Assembly (NCBI GenBank): GCA_009917405.1
Contig: QZED01000001.1
Location: forward strand, 124,001 to 188,000
Direction of reading: 5' to 3'
DNA length: 64,000 bases
Source: a bacterium c-19
Lineage (GTDB): Bacteria; Bacillota_I; Bacilli_A; Erysipelotrichales; Erysipelotrichaceae
The notes below the pieces were generated by a model, which worked only from the letters and a program-made list of their open reading frames with translations, made no database searches and was not told the origin of the DNA. Both the position numbers and the translations under genes were made by a program. Positions 36,979 through 45,999 of this stretch are shown in pieces. How positions within the stretch are numbered: position 1 is the stretch's first letter; each line of letters starts with the position of its first letter.

Positions 36979-38412
36979 ATGGCAAATGATCGTTATGAAA
37001 GTCCCTTAGCAAAGCGTTATGCAAGCAAGGAGATGCAATATATATTCTCGGCAGATAAAAAGTTTAAAACTTGGCGTAAATTATGGATTGCGCTTGCCGA
37101 AAGTGAAAAAGAATTAGGTCTTGATATTACACAGGAACAAATTGATGAATTAAAAGCACATCAAGAGGATATTAACTATGAAACAGCACAGAAACGTGAG
37201 GCTGAGGTACGTCATGACGTGATGAGTCATGTATATGCCTATGGCTGTCAGTGTCCGAAAGCAAAAGGAATCATCCATTTAGGTGCCACCTCTTGTTATG
37301 TCGGCGATAACACCGATTTGATCGTGATGCATGAAGCACTTGGATTAGTGCGCCGTAAGCTGATTAATGTGATTGCACAGCTCAGTAAGTTTTCTTTGGA
37401 ATATAAAGATTTGCCTACTTTAGCATTTACACATTTTCAGCCGGCACAGCCTACGACTTTAGGTAAGCGTGCCACCTTATGGATGAATGATTTAATGCTC
37501 GATTTAGAGGAATTGGATTTTCTATTGGAACATAAAAAGCTGCTTGGTTGTAAAGGTACTACCGGTACACAGGCAAGCTTCATGGAATTGTTTAATCAAG
37601 ATAATGAAAAGGTTAAAGAATTGGATCAGCGCATTGCCGCAAAAATGGGTTATGAGCATTGTTATCACGTAAGCGGTCAAACCTATTCCCGTAAGGTAGA
37701 CAGTCAGATTTTAAATGTCTTGGCACAGCTTGCCCAAAGTGCGCATAAGTTCTCGAACGATATTCGTCTGCTTCAGCATTTAAAGGAAGTGGAAGAGCCG
37801 TTTGAAAAACATCAGATCGGATCAAGCGCTATGGCATATAAACGCAATCCGATGCGCAGTGAGCGTATTGCTTCCCTTGCCAATTATGTCATTGCGGATA
37901 CTTTAAATCCGGCGATCACAGCGGCTACACAGTGGTTTGAGCGTACCTTGGATGACTCCGCAAATAAGCGTATTGCGATCCCTGAAGCGTTTTTAGCGAT
38001 TGACGGTATCTTAGAATTGTATTTGAATATCAGTGAAAATCTTGTCGTATATCCGAATGTCATCAATGCGCATTTAATGAAAGAACTGCCGTTTATGGCA
38101 ACTGAAACAATTCTTATGGATTGTGTAAAACTCGGCGGAGATCGTCAGGAGCTGCATGAAGCGATTCGTGTACATAGTATGGAAGCTGCGAAGCTGGTAA
38201 AATCCGAAGGAAAAGGAAATGATCTGTTAGAGCGTATTGCGAATGATCCCCTATTCCCTATGGATAAAGAACAGCTTGCACAGCTGATGAATCCGAAAGC
38301 ATTTGTCGGACGCAGTGTTCAACAGGTTGAGGAATACAATGCCGATGTGATTCTACCGCTGTTGGAAAAAGAGCGTGAGGTATTAGGAATTCATGCAGAT
38401 ATCAAGGTTTAA
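36979..38412 (+). CDS. purB: Adenylosuccinate lyase
   Basis: PurB releases fumarate from SAICAR and from adenylosuccinate. The 477-residue fumarase-superfamily protein has HLGATSCYVGDNTDL, THFQPAQPTTLGKRA, and the signature loop GSSAMAYKRNPMRSERI. The length and the MANDRYESPLAKRYASKEM start match the clostridial type. It is co-transcribed with purC and ends at a terminator. Confidence 0.97.
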   Translation: MANDRYESPLAKRYASKEMQYIFSADKKFKTWRKLWIALAESEKELGLDITQEQIDELKAHQEDINYETAQKREAEVRHDVMSHVYAYGCQCPKAKGIIHLGATSCYVGDNTDLIVMHEALGLVRRKLINVIAQLSKFSLEYKDLPTLAFTHFQPAQPTTLGKRATLWMNDLMLDLEELDFLLEHKKLLGCKGTTGTQASFMELFNQDNEKVKELDQRIAAKMGYEHCYHVSGQTYSRKVDSQILNVLAQLAQSAHKFSNDIRLLQHLKEVEEPFEKHQIGSSAMAYKRNPMRSERIASLANYVIADTLNPAITAATQWFERTLDDSANKRIAIPEAFLAIDGILELYLNISENLVVYPNVINAHLMKELPFMATETILMDCVKLGGDRQELHEAIRVHSMEAAKLVKSEGKGNDLLERIANDPLFPMDKEQLAQLMNPKAFVGRSVQQVEEYNADVILPLLEKEREVLGIHADIKV

Positions 38413-38460
38413 AACGCCGTTTGATATGAGTGTGAATCGACAATAAGTTTATTGAATATG

Positions 38461-38502
38461 AAAAAGCGGTAATGGGCGTATCAGCTCCTTTATCGCTTTT
38501 TT
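38461..38502 (+). terminator. Rho-independent terminator of purC-purB
   Basis: AAAAAGCGGTAA and TTATCGCTTTTT pair with one G-U and are followed by further T residues. Confidence 0.8.
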
Positions 38503-38624
38503 TATTCTTGATTACAACAGAAATAATTGAGATTAAAGACACCTTCTTTATTCAAAGACTTGAGTCTTCGTATATCAATCAAGATTCCTCAATCGTTATT
38601 TTTAATGTTTACCTATGACGACTT

Positions 38625-40055
38625 TCATTCACTTTTTTCAGCGGATTGCTTATCGTAAAAAGCTTGAATAATATCCCCGTAGGAAAACAGCTCCGTTACA
38701 TAATGTCCGCTGAAGCAGGCGGTACACAGCGCATTACTGCGATAGGCCTTAGGCAGATCATCGATTTCCATAAAACGAAGTGAATCCGCTTTTAAATATT
38801 CACAGAGCTCTTCATCATTCATACGCGCGGAAATCAGCTCTTCAAAACTTGAGGTATCGACACCGTAAAAACAAGGATGTGTGATTGCCGGAGCGCCGAT
38901 ACGGATATGAACCTCTGTAGCACCTGCTTCCTTTAACAGTTGTACGATTCGACGTGAGGTCGTTCCTCTTACGATCGAATCATCAATAAGAATGATGCGC
39001 TTGTCTCTCACTAACGATTCAATCGCAGACAGCTTCATTCGTACGCCGCGCTCACGCTGCTTTTGTGTCGGCTGAATAAAGGTACGGCCTACATAGCGGT
39101 TTTTGATTAAGCCCAGTTCATACGGGATGCCGCTTTCCTTCGAATAGCCGATGGCGGCAGAGGTTGAGGAATCGGGTACACCGATCACGATATCGGCACT
39201 TACTCCGCTTTCCTTATCCTTTTGTGCCATGACTCTGCCTGTAGCGACACGTGCCTCATGGACATTGATGCCGTCGATCACACTGTCAGGACGCGCAAAA
39301 TAAATATATTCCATCGCACACATGTGAACGCCCTGCGGCTTTCGATAATATTCTTTGGTGATACCTTTTGAATGAAACCAAACGATTTCACCGCTGTCAA
39401 CATCGGTAATCTCTTTAGAGCTGCTCATCACATCAAAGGCACAGCTTTCGGAGCTGATCAAATATCCGTCTTGATAAGAGGCATAGGCTAACGGTCTCAG
39501 GCCGTTATGATCGCGAATCGCAAAGATTCCCTCCTCACACAGCACCAGACATGCGTATGCACCTTCTAAGCGCTGAAATGCCTGCTTAATGCGTTGAGAG
39601 AAGCTCCCCTTTCCCTGCTGAATCAAATGCAGAATGACTTCACTGTCACTGCTTCCTTGAAAGATACTGCCCTTTTTCTCTAATTCAATGCGCAGCTCCT
39701 TTGCATTTACAATCTGACCGTTATGTACGACTGCGAATTTATGCTTTTCCAAATTCGCAATCAACGGCTGCACATTTTCAATTTCATTCCCGCCTGCAGT
39801 CGAATAGCGAACATGTCCAATTGCACAGTCGCCTTTCAACTGACCCATGACAGATGGATAGAATACTTCACTGACCAATCCTTTGCCTTTATGCGCTTGT
39901 AAAACGCCATGATCCATCGATGCAATACCACAGCCTTCCTGTCCGCGATGCTGCAAGGCATGCAAACCATAATAAGATAAAGAAGCCGCATCTTCCACAT
40001 GACAGACGCCAAATACGCCGCATTCTTCATGTAATTCTTCCAATACTTCGCTCAT
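38625..40055 (-). CDS. purF: Amidophosphoribosyltransferase
   Basis: PurF makes phosphoribosylamine from PRPP and glutamine, the committed purine step. The 476-residue protein has a short propeptide before the nucleophile Cys (EECGVFGV), HALQHRGQEGCGIAS, GHVRYSTAG in the glutaminase domain, and the PRPP loop ILIDDSIVRGTT in the transferase domain. Cys residues near the C-terminus (ALCTACFSGHY) fit the Fe-S type known from Bacillus. It is transcribed opposite to purCB. Confidence 0.97.
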   Translation of the reverse strand: MSEVLEELHEECGVFGVCHVEDAASLSYYGLHALQHRGQEGCGIASMDHGVLQAHKGKGLVSEVFYPSVMGQLKGDCAIGHVRYSTAGGNEIENVQPLIANLEKHKFAVVHNGQIVNAKELRIELEKKGSIFQGSSDSEVILHLIQQGKGSFSQRIKQAFQRLEGAYACLVLCEEGIFAIRDHNGLRPLAYASYQDGYLISSESCAFDVMSSSKEITDVDSGEIVWFHSKGITKEYYRKPQGVHMCAMEYIYFARPDSVIDGINVHEARVATGRVMAQKDKESGVSADIVIGVPDSSTSAAIGYSKESGIPYELGLIKNRYVGRTFIQPTQKQRERGVRMKLSAIESLVRDKRIILIDDSIVRGTTSRRIVQLLKEAGATEVHIRIGAPAITHPCFYGVDTSSFEELISARMNDEELCEYLKADSLRFMEIDDLPKAYRSNALCTACFSGHYVTELFSYGDIIQAFYDKQSAEKSE

Positions 40056-40096
40056 ATTATCGATCCTTTTCCAATAGCATTCTTTTTTCGTTTGTT

Positions 40097-40125
40097 ATTA
40101 TACTGCTTTTTATTTCTGATGTAAA
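40097..40125 (-). promoter_or_regulatory. Sigma-A promoter of purF
   Basis: On the minus strand TTTACA (40125-40120) and TATAAT (40102-40097) have a 17-bp spacer. The -35 box lies inside the 3' end of pyrG. Confidence 0.72.
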
Positions 40126-41711
40126 CATGCTGATTCAATAAATTTCACAAACAAAGGATGTGGTCGATTGGGTCTGCTTTTCAATTCCGGATGAAATTGA
40201 ACACCGATATAAAACGGATGATGGATATATTCGATCGCTTCTACGAGTGAGTCCTGCATACTTGTTCCAACTATATCCATTCCATGTTCTTCAAATAACT
40301 TGCGATATGCGTTATTAAATTCATAACGGTGACGATGTCGCTCTGTTATGCTGTTACATGTGTATGCTTGCGCAAATCGACTGCCTGCTTTCACATCACA
40401 TGCATATGCGCCCAGTCGCATCGTTCCACCTTTCTTCCTTACTGTTTTTTGATCTTCCATAAAATCAATAATCAAATGATGGCTTTCAGAATCAAATTCA
40501 TAAGAATTGGCATCTTCATAATGCAACACATCACGCGCAAAGGCAATGGCCGCAACCTGCATGCCCAGACAGATACCTAGATACGGAATGTTATGAACCC
40601 TTGCATAATTGGCTGCTAGAATCATTCCTTCGATACCTCTGTTTCCAAAACCACCGGGAATTAAAATTCCATCCACATCCTTCATCATAGTATGAACAGT
40701 ATCTTCTCTCACACATTCCGAATCCATCCATACAATATCGATATTGCGCTCATTGACATAACCACCATGATGAAGTGCTTCAACCACAGATAAATATGCA
40801 TCATGAAGCGTAACATATTTACCAACGATGGCAATACGTATTGTTCGCTGAATACTCTTGATCCGCGCCACCATTGATTCCCACTGCAAACTGGAAACGT
40901 GTTGTTGCGATAATAAAAGTTTTTCGCATATGATATCCGCAATTTGCTGCTTTTCCAACATCAAGGGTACTTCATATAACGAAGCGCAATTCACATTTTC
41001 AATTACGCTGCGTGTATCAATATGGCAAAAGGATGATATTTTTTCAATGATAGATACGGGCAGTTCCTGCTCGCATCGAAGTATAATTATGTCTGGTATA
41101 ATACCATATGATTGTAACTCCTTCACGGAATGCTGCGTAGGTTTTGTTTTGAATTCGTCGCTGCTTTTTAATAATGGTACCAATGTTACATGTACGAACA
41201 GACAATTATCTTTCCCTTGCTCTTGTGCAATCTGTCGAATGGCTTCCAGATAGGGTTGACTTTCCATATCGCCAACGGTGCCGCCAATTTCACAAATTAA
41301 CACATCCGCCTTGCTTTTTTTCTGTGCAGAATATATAAATTGTTTGATTTCATCTGTAATATGCGGGATCACTTGTACAGTTTCTCCAAGATACTGCCCT
41401 TCCCTTTCTTTATGCAACACATTCCAATAGACTTTTCCCGTTGTCACATTGGAATACATATTCAGATTTTCATCCATGAAACGCTCATAATGCCCAAGAT
41501 CCAAATCTGTCTCGGCGCCGTCTTCCGTCACAAATACTTCTCCGTGTTGGATGGGACTCATTGTTCCAGGATCCACGTTGATATATGGATCCATTTTCTG
41601 CGCGCTGATGCGTATACCCCGATCTTTTAACAGCCTTCCGATGGATGCGGCACTGATGCCTTTGCCAAGTCCGGAGACAACCCCTCCGGTAACAAAGATA
41701 AACTTTTTCAT
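40110..41711 (-). CDS. pyrG: CTP synthase
   Basis: PyrG aminates UTP to CTP using glutamine. The 533-residue protein has the synthetase domain ([45 protein letters not shown] read in parts) and a class I glutaminase domain with Cys in [16 protein letters not shown] and His-Glu in [18 protein letters not shown] within the end of the ANTAR gene serves as ribosome site 3 bp downstream of its stop. It is the third gene of the glnA operon. Confidence 0.97.
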   Translation of the reverse strand: MKKFIFVTGGVVSGLGKGISAASIGRLLKDRGIRISAQKMDPYINVDPGTMSPIQHGEVFVTEDGAETDLDLGHYERFMDENLNMYSNVTTGKVYWNVLHKEREGQYLGETVQVIPHITDEIKQFIYSAQKKSKADVLICEIGGTVGDMESQPYLEAIRQIAQEQGKDNCLFVHVTLVPLLKSSDEFKTKPTQHSVKELQSYGIIPDIIILRCEQELPVSIIEKISSFCHIDTRSVIENVNCASLYEVPLMLEKQQIADIICEKLLLSQQHVSSLQWESMVARIKSIQRTIRIAIVGKYVTLHDAYLSVVEALHHGGYVNERNIDIVWMDSECVREDTVHTMMKDVDGILIPGGFGNRGIEGMILAANYARVHNIPYLGICLGMQVAAIAFARDVLHYEDANSYEFDSESHHLIIDFMEDQKTVRKKGGTMRLGAYACDVKAGSRFAQAYTCNSITERHRHRYEFNNAYRKLFEEHGMDIVGTSMQDSLVEAIEYIHHPFYIGVQFHPELKSRPNRPHPLFVKFIESACLHQK

Positions 41712-41714
41712 TGA

Positions 41715-42290
41715 TCATCCCTCCTCGTATTCTCTAATAATCGCATTTGCGATTTCCAAACGTGTTTTTCGTTGATTCATTGCTTCTTTTTCCAAGCGTT
41801 TATGTGCTTCTTCTTCTGTGATGTACTCATTTTGAATCAGCAGACATTTGGCACGATCAATCAATTTGATCTCTTTGATCTTCTTTACCATTTGCGCTTG
41901 CTTTTTCATTGCGTGATGATAACGATGCAAGGCAGCTTGTGCAAAGGCCATCAACTGTATCAATACATCCTTATCAATGGGTTTCATGATTGTAAAAATA
42001 CCATATTCTTCCACTTTGGCACGAACCAAATCATAATGATTTCTTTTTACCATGACAATAAATGTCGCATGACTCAACTGCGCCATTGCGCACAGACTTG
42101 TAAATTCATGTGTATCTTGTGTAAAAGGAAGGTCCACAAAAACCATCGTGAATACCTGTTTTTTTATAAGTTCGATTGCCTGATCACTTGTAAAGGCTAC
42201 AACAAAATCATGATATCCATGTGCGATAAAATATTCACTTAAAATATCAATGTTTTTTTGTTGATGAGCACAAATAAGAATGGATGGCAT
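41715..42290 (-). CDS. ANTAR-domain antitermination regulator
   Basis: The 191-residue protein has a receiver-like N-terminal domain and a C-terminal ANTAR RNA-binding domain (MVKKIKEIKLIDRAKCLLI, then EEEAHKRLEKEAMNQRKTRLEIANAII). ANTAR proteins bind nascent leader RNA and prevent termination. The receiver keeps the Asp in VFVDLPF and the Lys in IMKPI, but lacks the acidic pair normally at the end of strand 1 (ILICAHQQ), so phosphorylation is doubtful. It lies between glnA and pyrG, 26 bp after glnA. The likely targets are the leaders described here at 43553, 48578 and 48740; this is inference. Confidence 0.9.
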   Translation of the reverse strand: MPSILICAHQQKNIDILSEYFIAHGYHDFVVAFTSDQAIELIKKQVFTMVFVDLPFTQDTHEFTSLCAMAQLSHATFIVMVKRNHYDLVRAKVEEYGIFTIMKPIDKDVLIQLMAFAQAALHRYHHAMKKQAQMVKKIKEIKLIDRAKCLLIQNEYITEEEAHKRLEKEAMNQRKTRLEIANAIIREYEEG

Positions 42291-42316
42291 AGTTAGACTT
42301 CTCCTTTGCGTTATAT

Positions 42317-43534
42317 TTACTGATTGTTTGAATCCAGATAAAAAGAACGGATAGCAGGATGGAGTATTTGTTTTACAAATTCACTGTTGCGTGCGATTTC
42401 CTTAGCTTCATTTAAAGAATGCGGCAGCATTTCCAGATTGCTTTCAAACATTACATCGGTTTTGCTTTCTTTTTGCAAGGATCGATGATGTTTGATGCCA
42501 TCCATTCCTGCGCAAATCAACAAATAGCTGGCCAGATATGGATTGCAAGTAGGGTCAGCGCTTCGTACTTCTAAGCGTACATACGATTTACTGGCAGAAG
42601 GAATGCGTACCAGCGCAGAGCGATTAGAATGGCTCCAGCTAACATACTTAGGCGCCTCAAATTCACCTAGTCGCTCATAAGAGTTTTCACAAGGATTTAA
42701 AAATGCAGTAATCTCTCTGATATGTGCCAATATTCCAGCCAAGAATGGATATATGTAAGTAGGATCTTCTAAAGAAAATGCGTTCAGATTATTTTTAGAC
42801 AAAGATAAATTGATATGCAGACCATTGCCGCTTGCATCTTTCATCGGTTTAGGCATGAAATTTGCAATGACGCCATGTGTATGAGCCACACTATCCACAA
42901 TCCAGCGAAAGGTCATATAATGATCGCAGGATAACAGTGCATCATCAAAATGAAAATCAATTTCATTTTGTCCGGGACCTTGTTCATGATGTGAGCTTTC
43001 CGGTGTAATTCCCATCGATTCCAATGTCAAACAAATGTCACGGCGCAAATCCTCTCCTTTATCTTTTGGAAAAATATCCAAATAAGAGCCGTGATCGATC
43101 GGCTGACAAGACTGATCGATAGATTCCATCGCATAAAACTCACATTCCAAGCCGCTCATCACATGCCATCCCATGGTCTGTATTTCACCGCATTTTTGTT
43201 TCAACAACGACCGAGTATCTTTTTCATAAAGACGGCCGTCCGGATAGCGAATTTCACAAAAAAAACGAATCACCCTTCCTTGTGAAGGTCGCCATGGAAG
43301 AATATCCAAGGTGGCAACATCGGGATAAAGAAACAAATCAGACTGATCCACATTTTGAAAGCCTGGTATTGCGCTAGCATCAAATGAAATTCCATGTTTG
43401 AAAACACGTTCCAACTGTGAAGGCATCACGGAAATATTTTTTTGATTGCCTAGTAAATCACAAAATGCCAAACGAATGAATTTCACATCATTTTCTTTGA
43501 TGAATGAACATACTTCTTGAATTGTACTTTCCAT
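42317..43534 (-). CDS. glnA: Glutamine synthetase type I, short form
   Basis: This enzyme makes glutamine from glutamate, ammonia and ATP. The 405-residue protein has IRLAFCDLLGNQKNISV, SGLECEFYAM, EQGPGQNEIDFHFDDAL and KPMKDASGNGLHINLSL of the active site, then SYERLGEFEAPKYVSWSHSNRSALVRIP. It is about 40 residues shorter than the usual type I enzyme, mainly at the C-terminus. Transcription starts from a strong promoter followed by an attenuator. A second, type III enzyme is encoded at 48804. Confidence 0.94.
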   Translation of the reverse strand: MESTIQEVCSFIKENDVKFIRLAFCDLLGNQKNISVMPSQLERVFKHGISFDASAIPGFQNVDQSDLFLYPDVATLDILPWRPSQGRVIRFFCEIRYPDGRLYEKDTRSLLKQKCGEIQTMGWHVMSGLECEFYAMESIDQSCQPIDHGSYLDIFPKDKGEDLRRDICLTLESMGITPESSHHEQGPGQNEIDFHFDDALLSCDHYMTFRWIVDSVAHTHGVIANFMPKPMKDASGNGLHINLSLSKNNLNAFSLEDPTYIYPFLAGILAHIREITAFLNPCENSYERLGEFEAPKYVSWSHSNRSALVRIPSASKSYVRLEVRSADPTCNPYLASYLLICAGMDGIKHHRSLQKESKTDVMFESNLEMLPHSLNEAKEIARNSEFVKQILHPAIRSFYLDSNNQ

Positions 43535-43552
43535 AATTATCCTCCAAAAATA

Positions 43553-43605
43553 AGAAAAAAGTGGTCATCAAAAGAAACCATTCCCTCTTGATGAACACCT
43601 TTGTT
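43553..43605 (-). promoter_or_regulatory. Leader terminator (attenuator) of glnA-ANTAR-pyrG
   Basis: On the minus strand, starting about 5 nt after the predicted +1, CAAAGGTG-TTCATCAA pairs with TTGATGA-CCACTTT and is followed by T6. It lies between promoter and glnA start, so it can only act on this operon. It shares CAAAGG at the 5' arm with the glnN leader, and CAAAG with the split-GOGAT leader. Confidence 0.78.
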
Positions 43606-43614
43606 CATATGTAT

Positions 43615-43643
43615 ATGATAGCGAAAAGTATGATATTTGTCAA
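43615..43643 (-). promoter_or_regulatory. Sigma-A promoter of glnA operon
   Basis: On the minus strand a perfect TTGACA (43643-43638) and TATCAT (43620-43615) are 17 bp apart. Confidence 0.85.
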
Positions 43644-43691
43644 TCAAAAACAAAGAATTTCTATCTTGATTTTAAATCCTTAATCAATCCT

Positions 43692-45272
43692 CTATTGTCC
43701 GCTGTTTCCATAATTTTTCAATACTCTGGCACTGGGATCATTCACATCGCAATTTGGCCATGTGGCATTGGGCATCCAGAAACCCTTGATCCAATGAGAG
43801 CGATTAGGAAAAAAAGATTCGAACAATTCCCGATAATATAAGGATTCTTTTGTGAATGGTTGCGCATGTGTATAGCATTTTCGTTTTGCTTCATATGTTG
43901 CATCATCATAATACTGATTGGCATATGCCTGAATGTCATCTACCAAAGAATGACCAACAGCGTCTGAAAAAGCAGCTTTTTCACGCATTCGTATATGTTT
44001 GGGCAAGTCCATGTCTGTAAATGCATGACGCAATAAATATTTTCCAATCCCATAATGATTACGCTTTAATTCAGGATCAATCCGCATGATATATGCGATC
44101 AATTCTTTATCGCTGAAAGGTACGCGTGCTTCCATGGCATGTGCTGCAATGCATCGATCCGCACGTAGCACATCATATTGATATAATTCACGAATCCGCT
44201 TTTCCGATTCTTTCTGAAATTCTTTAGCGGATGGCGCATAATCCGTATATTTATAACCGAACAATTCATCACTAATCTCACCGCTGAGCAATACTTTGAC
44301 ATCCTTCTCTTCTGATATTTTTTTACATAACAAATACATGCCGACAGAAGCACGAATCGTTGTAATATCATAAGATTCCAGATGATAGATCACTTCCGGC
44401 AGTACTTTTAAAACATCATCCTTGGTGATGAGAAATTCATGATGTTCACTGCCAATAAAATCCGCTACTTCACGTGCATAGGATAAATCAATCGCATCCT
44501 TATCCATACCAATCGCAAACGTTTTGATTGGCTGAGTGATGTGTTTTGCGGCAATAGAACAAACCAAAGAGGAATCCAATCCGCCGCTGAGCAGAAAACC
44601 AATCGGCGCATCACTGTGTAATCGTTTCAATACTGCACTTTCTAAACGGGAACGAATGCCTTTGCACAATGTCTCCAAATTATGGTTAGCTTGTATGCTT
44701 GTTATATTGGAACAATCATGATAACAGTGAAATTCTCCATCTTTATAATATGTGCCTATCGGAAAAGGATGGATGACATCACAGAAGGGCAACAGTGCTT
44801 TTGCTTCTGAGGCAAAGGCAATGCGTCCGTTGCCTTTTTGAAAACCATAAAACATCGGACGTATTCCCATGGAATCTCTGGCCGCGATCCATTCGTCACT
44901 TTCTTTGATATAACAGACCATCGCAAATTCTCCATCCAGCATATCAAACATCTGCGTTTTATATTTGCAATATAAAGGCAACAGGACTTCACAATCACTT
45001 CCGGTATGCAAAGAAAGATTTAATTTTTCTTTTGCCAAGAAGCGATAATTATAGATTTCGCCATTGCATATACAGACATTTCCATTCCATTCCATCGGCT
45101 GCATTCCTTTTTCACTTAATCCCATAATGGCCAGACGATGAAAACCCATGATACCATCGTTTAGCACTACGCATTTGCTCGCATCCGGACCGCGATGTGC
45201 GATGGAGTGAAACGAAGACTTAAAAACAGATAACGGTAAATCAGTTCCGCAAACACTCATAAATCCACACAT
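43692..45272 (-). CDS. asnB: Asparagine synthase, glutamine-hydrolysing
   Basis: AsnB makes asparagine from aspartate, glutamine and ATP. The 526-residue protein starts MCGF with the nucleophile Cys2, has HRGPDAS and NGEIYNYRFL in the glutaminase domain, then the synthetase P-loop FLLSGGLDSSLVCSIA and MEARVPFSDKELI. It lies 12 bp after the GXGXG gene, with AGGAGG before its ATG, and is the last gene of that operon. No clear terminator is seen before the glnA promoter. Confidence 0.95.
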   Translation of the reverse strand: MCGFMSVCGTDLPLSVFKSSFHSIAHRGPDASKCVVLNDGIMGFHRLAIMGLSEKGMQPMEWNGNVCICNGEIYNYRFLAKEKLNLSLHTGSDCEVLLPLYCKYKTQMFDMLDGEFAMVCYIKESDEWIAARDSMGIRPMFYGFQKGNGRIAFASEAKALLPFCDVIHPFPIGTYYKDGEFHCYHDCSNITSIQANHNLETLCKGIRSRLESAVLKRLHSDAPIGFLLSGGLDSSLVCSIAAKHITQPIKTFAIGMDKDAIDLSYAREVADFIGSEHHEFLITKDDVLKVLPEVIYHLESYDITTIRASVGMYLLCKKISEEKDVKVLLSGEISDELFGYKYTDYAPSAKEFQKESEKRIRELYQYDVLRADRCIAAHAMEARVPFSDKELIAYIMRIDPELKRNHYGIGKYLLRHAFTDMDLPKHIRMREKAAFSDAVGHSLVDDIQAYANQYYDDATYEAKRKCYTHAQPFTKESLYYRELFESFFPNRSHWIKGFWMPNATWPNCDVNDPSARVLKNYGNSGQ

Positions 45273-45284
45273 AATCTTTCCTCC

Positions 45285-45995
45285 TTAATTCTCTACATAG
45301 AGTCTTTCATATGGATTTTTATTTTGCATAATCACTTCATAAAAATCCATTGTTTTGGGAAGTGTAATATGAAAATCATTCGCATATTCATTCAAAGCTT
45401 GATCAATATACGCTTTCTTTTTATCATCTACTTTTTTTAATTGTGAAGTTAGATGGCAAGCTTGTGATAAGTCGGACAGCCGTAAAATAATCGATCCGCC
45501 ATGAGCGCCGCAGCCGCAATATCTGCCACAGCAGCTTGCTTCATTTTGCAAATTCAAAACAATCAAGGTTCCTCCTGATAAATATTCACCGAAAAAATCC
45601 TGTACGACACCACCTATGATCATCAGCGGCTGTTTGGTTTTCGTCGCTTTCATATGAATCCCACATCGGCTTCCACAGTCCTTTTCAACAAAGATTTTAC
45701 CACCGCGCATGCCGTATCCAAGCGCATCTCCACACATGCCATGTAGAATTATCTTGCCATCATTCATCGTATTGGCACATGCATCCTGCACATTTCCAAA
45801 CACTTCTATTTCACTGCCATCCAGAAAACTGCCCAAATTGTTCCCACAAGTGCCAAACAACTTAATTTTTTTTCCATTGGAGGCATTCGCAATGTATCGC
45901 TGTCCCAAAATATTTTGAATTTCTATGACATCTGCATCGCTTTCACGAATTTTTGTATTCAGTTCGCTCGCAGTAAGATTTTTTGCGTCAATCAT
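45285..45995 (-). CDS. Glutamate synthase GXGXG-domain subunit
   Basis: The 236-residue protein corresponds to the C-terminal beta-helix domain of the large GOGAT subunit, here a separate polypeptide. Visible repeats include GNNLGSFLDGSEIEVFGNVQDACAN, MNDGKIILHGMCGDALGYGMRGGKIFV and GAHGGSIIL (each a shorter overlapping block). A Cys-rich patch CCGRYCGCGAHGG is unusual. I chose the start at 45995, 5 bp after AGGTG; an in-frame ATG at 46016 lies within the preceding gene. Similar split sets occur in archaea and as N-methylglutamate synthase. Confidence 0.88.
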   Translation of the reverse strand: MIDAKNLTASELNTKIRESDADVIEIQNILGQRYIANASNGKKIKLFGTCGNNLGSFLDGSEIEVFGNVQDACANTMNDGKIILHGMCGDALGYGMRGGKIFVEKDCGSRCGIHMKATKTKQPLMIIGGVVQDFFGEYLSGGTLIVLNLQNEASCCGRYCGCGAHGGSIILRLSDLSQACHLTSQLKKVDDKKKAYIDQALNEYANDFHITLPKTMDFYEVIMQNKNPYERLYVEN

Positions 45996-45999
45996 GTGA

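Noticed and set aside
41772-42242. A long open frame opposite the ANTAR gene
   Set aside because: It is antisense to a well-supported gene, has Cys/His/Phe-rich composition typical of a shadow frame, and no ribosome site.
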